Source: a virus. From it: a DNA stretch of 30,891 bases. Both the position numbers and the translations under genes were made by a program. The stretch spans positions 1 through 30,891 of the IMG/VR virus record IMGVR_UViG_3300017775_000004; one strand, written 5' to 3'. Positions within the stretch are counted from its first letter, which is position 1. The number at the start of each line of letters is the position of its first letter. The notes below the pieces were generated by a model. It worked only from the letters and a program-made list of their open reading frames with translations, was not told where the DNA came from and did no database searches. Positions 30,389 to 30,891 of the stretch are shown in pieces.

Positions 30389-30891
30389 CCCGCCGGACCC
30401 TCATCGCCGCCACGGTCGCGGGCGCCCTGGCCGCCGGCTTCTCGTTCGGCTTCGCGCAGACGCCGCCGACTGATCCTCGTGACGCCGACCGCGCCGGATC
30501 AGTTCGCCCGCCAGTCGCTCACTCGCGCTTCCTCCACGCCGTCGAGGGCTGGCGGGGGGCGCGGGCGCAGGTGCGCTCGCTGCGGGCGACGCTGCGGCAC
30601 CGGCCGTCGGTGCAGGAGGCCCTGACGATCGCCTCGCTGGTCTACGGGGCACCCCGCGCCGAGATGGAGCGCGTCGCCTTCTGCGAGTCGCGCCTCGACC
30701 CGCGAGCCCGCAACCGCACGCCGATCTACAACGGCGAGCACGCGACGGGGCTGATGCAGACGATCCCCTCCACGTTCAGGCGCTCCCCGTTCCGCGACCT
30801 CGACATCTACAGCCCGTACGCCAACGCGCTGGCCGGCGCCTACATCTGGTCGCTGTCGGGCTCGTGGAGAGAGTGGGCGTGCAGGCCGTGA
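30385..30891 (+). CDS. exported lysozyme-like transglycosylase
   Basis: A 168-residue protein. The N-terminus (TRRTLIAATVAGALAAGFSF) is a signal peptide, possibly Tat type because of the RR, with likely cleavage after GFA (residue 24). The mature part has the SLT/lysozyme fold: AFCESRLDP with catalytic E101, GLMQTIPSTF (122-131), NALAGAYIW (147-155) and a final WREWACRP. Cys100 and Cys166 could form a disulfide. It should cut peptidoglycan glycan strands outside the cell. It lies in the early operon, far from the endolysin. Stop codon is the last base of the window. Confidence 0.8.
   Translation: MTRRTLIAATVAGALAAGFSFGFAQTPPTDPRDADRAGSVRPPVAHSRFLHAVEGWRGARAQVRSLRATLRHRPSVQEALTIASLVYGAPRAEMERVAFCESRLDPRARNRTPIYNGEHATGLMQTIPSTFRRSPFRDLDIYSPYANALAGAYIWSLSGSWREWACRP

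Noticed and set aside
1-30891. CRISPR arrays, tRNA or rRNA genes, insertion sequences
   Set aside because: No regularly spaced identical repeats with spacers, no tRNA-like cloverleaf or CCA end, and no transposase were noticed by eye. A tRNA scan could change this.

Overview
The window looks like a long piece, or possibly the near-complete genome, of a temperate siphovirus of a GC-rich actinobacterium. The DNA is very GC-rich. GTG starts are common, most genes are coupled by ATGA, GTGA or TGATG overlaps, and the gene order is that of actinobacteriophages. The host genus cannot be read from the sequence. No stretch over 300 bases lacks a gene.

Layout. (1) 1-127: a non-coding left edge with two imperfect direct repeats, possibly terminase-binding sites. 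(2) 128-5411: HNH endonuclease, small and large terminase, portal, HK97-type protease and major capsid protein, closed by a strong hairpin. (3) 5483-9286: a possible decoration protein, head-tail joining proteins, tail tube protein, an HK97 gp10-like protein found after the tube gene instead of before it, and a tail-assembly chaperone pair that appears to be joined by a -1 frameshift. (4) 9291-20194: tape measure, a distal-tail-like protein and a tail tip rich in putative sugar-binding modules (polysaccharide-lyase-like fold, ConA-like and PA14 domains, and an 11-copy repeat stalk). An antisense LAGLIDADG homing endonuclease gene is lodged in this operon. (5) 20218-22207: lysis region with an M23 peptidase endolysin and five small membrane proteins.

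(6) 22208-24569: a region of mixed strands that looks like the lysogeny and accessory island. It holds a HicA-like small protein with an unrecognised 93-residue partner, a divergent HTH protein, a PH-SHOCT protein, and a divergent pair of Cro/CI-type HTH proteins that looks like the immunity switch. Several genes here appear to start without a leader: a good -10 box lies 6-7 bases before the ATG and there is no Shine-Dalgarno site. (7) 24566-30891: a rightward early operon of about 18 tightly overlapping small genes, many with zinc-binding Cys pairs, including a Bet/RecT-type annealing protein and ending in an exported lysozyme-like transglycosylase.

No integrase, DNA polymerase, helicase, primase, tRNA or CRISPR array was recognised. 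Either these lie outside the window or the phage relies on the host. The most original part is 22208-22775 (HicA-like gene, unknown partner and divergent HTH protein around one shared promoter), together with the identical 'TATAGT, six bases, ATG' start shared by the HicA-like gene and the homing endonuclease.
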